64,000 nt of DNA from Chthonomonas sp. UBA2017 (GTDB lineage: Bacteria; Armatimonadota; Fimbriimonadia; Fimbriimonadales; Fimbriimonadaceae). The translations under genes and the position numbers were made by a program. This document shows, piece by piece, positions 60,409 through 64,000 of this stretch. Position 1 is the first letter of the stretch. Each line of letters begins with the position of its first letter. The notes under the pieces are model-generated. The model was not told where the DNA came from, did no database searches, and saw nothing but the letters and a program-made list of their open reading frames with translations. Location of the stretch: positions 18,520 to 82,519 of the forward strand of contig DDCB01000044.1 in the NCBI GenBank assembly GCA_002335425.1. Direction: 5' to 3'.

Positions 60409-62775
60409 ATGGTCCGGATGCTCTTTGCCAGCCTCATCCTCCTCGGCCTCGTCGCGATGACTTTTGCCAACCCGACTCGACTTCGCTTGGGGATGGTCAT
60501 CGATCAGCCCATGACCTTTGCCCCCGGCACCTACGATCTCCCGAGCCAGCAACCTGCGATCATGATCCAGGGCGAAAACCTCGACCTCGACTTTCGAGGT
60601 GTCGAGATCAGGGGATCGAGCCTGGATACTCCGCCCAATGAGCGCGCCGGCGAGGGCATTCGCGTCCGAGGAAAGAACATCACGATCCGAAATCTGCGCA
60701 TCCGCGGTTACAAAGTCGGACTTCATGCGGAAGGCGTGCCCGGGCTTCGGTTGATCAACTGCGACTTCAGCGACAACTGGAAGCAAAGACTCGCCAGCAA
60801 CGAGAAAAGGGAAGACCTCAGCGACTGGATGAGCTTTCATCAAAACGAAAAGAACGAATGGCTCCGGTTCGGGGCCGGGGCGTACTTGGTGGACTGTCCG
60901 GGCTTCGAAGTCCGTGGCCTCAAAGTTCACCGGGGCCAATGCGGCCTTATGATCACCCGAAGTGATGGAGGACTCGCCTGGAACTGTGACTTGAGCTACA
61001 ACTCAGCGCTGGGCATGGGCCTCTATCGAAGTAGCAAAAATCGCATCATGCACAACCGCATGGATTTCAATGTGCGCGGTTATTCTCATGGCGTCTACAA
61101 TCGAGGACAAGACTCCGCCGCCTTGCTCATGTATGAGCAGTGCAATGAGAACATCGTTGCCTATAATTCTATGACGCATTCCGGAGATGGGCTCTTTCTT
61201 TGGGCGGGCCAGACTACGATGGACACCGGCCAAGGTGGCTGCAACGACAATCTCTTTTTTGGAAACGACTTTAGCCACGCCCCAACCAATGGAATTGAAG
61301 CAACTTTTTCGCGCAATAAGTTTCTGAATAACCTCGTGATGGAGTGTTGGCATGGAGTCTGGGGAGGCTACAGTTTTGATTCTGAGATCAGCGGCAATGT
61401 TTTTGCCTATAATGCTGAGGCCATCGCCATTGAGCACGGTCAAGAGAACCGCATCCAAAATAACCTCTTCTTTGGTGATCGACTTGGGCTTGTCATTTGG
61501 CAAAACGCCAGTGAAGATCCCAATTGGGGTTATCCAAAAAACCGCGACACTCGAAGCCGTGACGTCACCGTCGAAGAGAACACTTTTGTGCGCATGACGC
61601 TGGGCGAAGCCCGCGTGCGCTCCACGAGAAGATGGAACTGGCAACGCAACACGGTCTTGCACGTGGGCGATCTTCCGGCTAACCATCCCCCGGTCGCTTT
61701 TTTCGGCAGTTTGAACACAGCCGGAATGCCAACGGATGAAAGTCAACGGTGGATTGCGCCGAGCGACGTCGCCCGCGAGCCGCATCGCATGACCGCTGGC
61801 GGGAACGCGGTGCTGCCGGACCCCGAAGGCGAAGAATCGGCCACCCGACGCTACCAAGTCGATTGGGACCCGATCCGCAAGCCCGGCTCTGTCCGTATCC
61901 CGGGGATGAAGACCGTGTGGCGCGTCCCGAATTCGGTCCTGAGGCAAGGCCCCCGGCCTTTACCTGGCGGAATGAACCCCTTTTTCCGTCCCGATCAGCC
62001 CCGCGGCCGACACCTGATCTTGATGGATGAATGGGGGCCTTATGACTTTCAAAGTCCCAAGCTTATTCGAGTGCCCGATGCCAGGAAGGATCCGGCCGTT
62101 TTGAAGAAGTTGAACCTTTCGAGCGACGTGACTCAGCTTCGCCTTTTGGGCGGAGTTCGCGAAGTTCAGTGGGACACCCATGCGAATGGAAAAGATCGGA
62201 TGCTGGTCATCGGAAAGGGCCAAGCTGACCTCTTTATCTCCTGGGTGCCAGGAACCCAAGAACGCGAAGTCAATGTGCAAGTTCTGGGTGAATCTGGAGT
62301 CGATCACTGGGGAAGACCGATCAAAAAAGATCAGCCTGTCCGTTTAAGTTGGTCAGAATTCTTCCTCATTCAGAATTGGAATTGCCGATTTTATTCTTGG
62401 ACATCTTTGACCGATCCTCGGCAGCTTGCCTCCGATGCATGGACCGAGTTCTTACAGAATCAACCAGTTCATACGCTTCAAGTTCCGGAGCTCGACTTTG
62501 CCGGTCGCATTCGCTCGGTACCGGTCAATCAGTTTGTCACTGTTGCAGAATCGGAGATCGAGCTCGCTCCGGGAGAATACATCTTTGAGCTGACCACCGA
62601 TGACGGAGCCCGGCTCTATCTGGATGGCAAGTCGATGATTCCCGACGCTTGGAAATACCAGGGTCCAACGCTCTACACCGTGCGAGCGACCCTCGGCGGG
62701 AAGCACAAGCTTCGAGTCGAACACTTCCAAATCGACGGATACATGACCCTCCAGCTCAAAATCCGCCGAGGCTGA
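60409..62775 (+). CDS. Secreted parallel-beta-helix protein with C-terminal PA14-like domain
   Basis: 788 residues with a signal peptide (MVRMLFASLILLGLVAMTFA). Residues ~30-430 carry repeats of the right-handed beta-helix type (NDNLFFGNDFSHAPTNGIEATFSRNKFLNN, EISGNVFAYNAEAIAIEHGQENRIQNNLFFGD and similar, in parts), as in carbohydrate-active NosD/pectate-lyase-like proteins. Residues ~650-788 form a PA14-like fold (GEYIFELTTDDGARLYLDGKSMI, HKLRVEHFQIDG). The central ~430-650 includes WDPIRKPGSVRIPG and a WxDTHANG segment. Probably carbohydrate-binding and extracellular; activity unknown. Confidence 0.82.
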   Translation: MVRMLFASLILLGLVAMTFANPTRLRLGMVIDQPMTFAPGTYDLPSQQPAIMIQGENLDLDFRGVEIRGSSLDTPPNERAGEGIRVRGKNITIRNLRIRGYKVGLHAEGVPGLRLINCDFSDNWKQRLASNEKREDLSDWMSFHQNEKNEWLRFGAGAYLVDCPGFEVRGLKVHRGQCGLMITRSDGGLAWNCDLSYNSALGMGLYRSSKNRIMHNRMDFNVRGYSHGVYNRGQDSAALLMYEQCNENIVAYNSMTHSGDGLFLWAGQTTMDTGQGGCNDNLFFGNDFSHAPTNGIEATFSRNKFLNNLVMECWHGVWGGYSFDSEISGNVFAYNAEAIAIEHGQENRIQNNLFFGDRLGLVIWQNASEDPNWGYPKNRDTRSRDVTVEENTFVRMTLGEARVRSTRRWNWQRNTVLHVGDLPANHPPVAFFGSLNTAGMPTDESQRWIAPSDVAREPHRMTAGGNAVLPDPEGEESATRRYQVDWDPIRKPGSVRIPGMKTVWRVPNSVLRQGPRPLPGGMNPFFRPDQPRGRHLILMDEWGPYDFQSPKLIRVPDARKDPAVLKKLNLSSDVTQLRLLGGVREVQWDTHANGKDRMLVIGKGQADLFISWVPGTQEREVNVQVLGESGVDHWGRPIKKDQPVRLSWSEFFLIQNWNCRFYSWTSLTDPRQLASDAWTEFLQNQPVHTLQVPELDFAGRIRSVPVNQFVTVAESEIELAPGEYIFELTTDDGARLYLDGKSMIPDAWKYQGPTLYTVRATLGGKHKLRVEHFQIDGYMTLQLKIRRG

Positions 62776-62855
62776 AGGAAGGCGACTCCTGGGGTCACTT
62801 GTTCGTCGGTACGGGAGGTTCTCGTAGGCTTGGACCTTTGAAGCAAGCCCTCCAT

Positions 62856-62883
62856 CTCGCCTGGGCAAACATTCCCAGGCGAG
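62856..62883. terminator. 10-bp perfect hairpin without T-run
   Basis: Stem 62856-62865 with 62874-62883 and an 8-nt loop, between the convergent beta-helix gene and the helicase. It lacks a following T-run on either strand, so it is only a weak terminator candidate. Confidence 0.4.
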
Positions 62884-62925
62884 GCGGGCACGTGACGTTG
62901 AACCGAAAAACCGGATTGCGTTCGG

Positions 62926-64000
62926 CTACTTTCGGCGACGACGGCTCGCAAATCGAGCGAACGCAGGTGGCGCGGATTTTTGAGACGACTTCGACGCTGG
63001 CGACCGCGATGGGCCGCCGGCGGAAACAGGGGATCGTCGGTGGCGGTTTTTCGGCGTTGCAGGAGTTGCATTCGAGTCGAATTGAGGCTGATCCGATGCT
63101 GGGCGCGGCTTGGCCGAGTGCGTCCTCTTGGGGCTCGATTTAGGGCCCTTTGAAAAGTTGGGTTGTGGGCGCACGGGTTCGGTCGACGGTTCGAAGGGTC
63201 GTCGCTTTTGAGGAGACTGAGCCGTGGGCCGAGACTTCGGAGGCGTCACGGGCGGAGTCTCGACATGATCGGAGACCGATCGGTCGGTCGTTCCCGATCG
63301 CGTTTCGGCGCGACGAGACGGCTTCGGCATCTCCAAGAGGGCGCCCATTCGCCGGCTTGTCGGGATCGGCTCGCCGAGGATTTTCTCGATGGCCTTGACC
63401 AGATGTCGCTGGCTGTGGAGCGCAAGAGTGATCGCGGTCCCTTGGGCTCCGGCCCTAGCGGTTCGACCGATCCGATGGACGTAGTCCTCGGGCTGCTCGG
63501 GAACGTCGTAGTTCAAAACGAGTTCAATATCTTTCACATCGATCCCGCGAGCGGCGATGTCGGTGGCCACCAAAATTCGATATGACCCGGACTTGAATCC
63601 TTCGAGCGCTTCGCGCCGTTGGGCCTGAGTCCGATCCGAGTGAATTTCGGCGGCTTTGTGGCCTTCGGTCCGAATGTGCTTGGCAAGTTTGCGCGCTCCG
63701 TGGCGAGTTCGGACAAAAACGATGATCGAACCCCGGTAAGACTGGATCAGCTGACCCAAAATCGCATGCTTGTCGGCGAATTCGACATAAAAGAGCTCTT
63801 GTTCGACCTGCTTGGGGGTTGTTCCCGACCGGTCCGCCTCTAGCCGAACAGGATTGCGAAGAAATTCCGTTGCCAGAGTCTCGACTTCGGGGGGAAGCGT
63901 CGCACTAAAGAGCATCGTCTGGCGTTCGACGGGTGCTGCCCCGACGATCCGCTTGATATCGGGGAGGAACCCCATATCGAGCATCCGGTCGGCTTCGTCC
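62926..64000 (-). CDS. DEAD-box RNA helicase (5' end outside window)
   Basis: 358 complete codons of the C-terminal two-thirds; the gene enters from the right edge at DEADRMLDMGFLPD (motif II). Motif III FSATLPPEVE, motif IV IIVFVRTRHGARKLAKHIR, motif V VATDIAARGIDV and motif VI YVHRIGRTARAGAQG follow. The long tail (~120 residues after the core) is basic and rich in Pro, Ser, Arg, ending FASRRRRK, as in RhlE-like helicases. It unwinds RNA, typically in ribosome assembly or cold response. No terminator with T-run after its stop. Confidence 0.93.
   Translation of the reverse strand, partial: DEADRMLDMGFLPDIKRIVGAAPVERQTMLFSATLPPEVETLATEFLRNPVRLEADRSGTTPKQVEQELFYVEFADKHAILGQLIQSYRGSIIVFVRTRHGARKLAKHIRTEGHKAAEIHSDRTQAQRREALEGFKSGSYRILVATDIAARGIDVKDIELVLNYDVPEQPEDYVHRIGRTARAGAQGTAITLALHSQRHLVKAIEKILGEPIPTSRRMGALLEMPKPSRRAETRSGTTDRSVSDHVETPPVTPPKSRPTAQSPQKRRPFEPSTEPVRPQPNFSKGPKSSPKRTHSAKPRPASDQPQFDSNATPATPKNRHRRSPVSAGGPSRSPASKSSQKSAPPAFARFASRRRRK

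Overview
The window looks like a single chromosomal stretch of a GC-rich (by eye roughly 55-60 % GC), Gram-negative-type bacterium. It shows lipoprotein signals, an SLBB polysaccharide-export protein, a PEP-CTERM surface protein, a prepilin-like protein of the xFTLIELLVVIAIIAILAAIL type, a cyclase-NB-ARC-TPR signalling protein and many PQQ, PA14 and beta-helix secreted proteins. This mix resembles Armatimonadota (Fimbriimonadia-like) more than anything else I know; that placement is inference, since no rRNA is present. Genes are tightly packed: ATGA overlaps join same-strand genes, and several convergent pairs even share stop codons.

Layout. 1-4.1 kb: purE (partial) divergent from purS-purQ, which runs into a large cyclase/ATPase/TPR protein. 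4.1-9.8 kb (minus): PEP-CTERM beta-helix protein, endonuclease IV and an SLBB export protein. 9.9-17.7 kb: prepilin-like protein, acetyl-CoA synthetase, glycogen synthase, UvrB and an odd protein with a basic S/T/N/K-rich tail. 17.7-20.9 kb: lipoprotein MsrB, the 5-oxoprolinase operon pxpB-pxpA-pxpC, and dut. 20.9-30.2 kb: TPR/Cys-repeat protein, AI-2E-type permease, CCA-adding/HD enzyme, M61 peptidase, Ogt, TatD, GpsA and a WecA-like transferase. 30.4-38 kb: esterase, threonine aldolase, pstS-pstC-pstA (no pstB here), a sigma-70 factor fused to a degenerate GGDEF domain, and PilC. 38-42 kb: DapL, tRNA-Pro(TGG) and a RloA/RloB-type defence pair. 42-53.4 kb: GH20 hexosaminidase, PQQ-repeat protein, DprA, NagA, a KimA-type potassium transporter, a STAS+USP protein, a thioredoxin-fold protein with an in-frame UGA (candidate selenoprotein), Ndk, tRNA-Pro(CGG) and four small proteins. 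53.4-64 kb: S41 peptidase, ManC, a lipoprotein, GlyA, an Eis-like acetyltransferase, a CBS/cysteine synthase, an Lrp regulator, a beta-helix/PA14 protein and a DEAD-box helicase (partial).

How genes work together. NagA and GH20 suggest amino-sugar salvage. ManC, the SLBB protein and the WecA-like enzyme suggest surface polysaccharide. PstSCA takes up phosphate. The KimA / STAS-USP / UGA-containing gene run overlaps by ATGA at each junction and is the most unusual unit. The UGA at 50290-50292 lies in a GCT-x-NNG thioredoxin-like motif. It is followed 16 nt later by a stem-loop with a GU-containing apical loop, as expected for a bacterial SECIS element, and the reading frame continues intact for 332 codons. 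Other points worth following are the sigma-GGDEF fusion, a perfect 14-bp hairpin inside pstC, an orphan strong terminator at 41957, and -10-like hexamers 6-7 nt before start codons, which suggest leaderless mRNAs.
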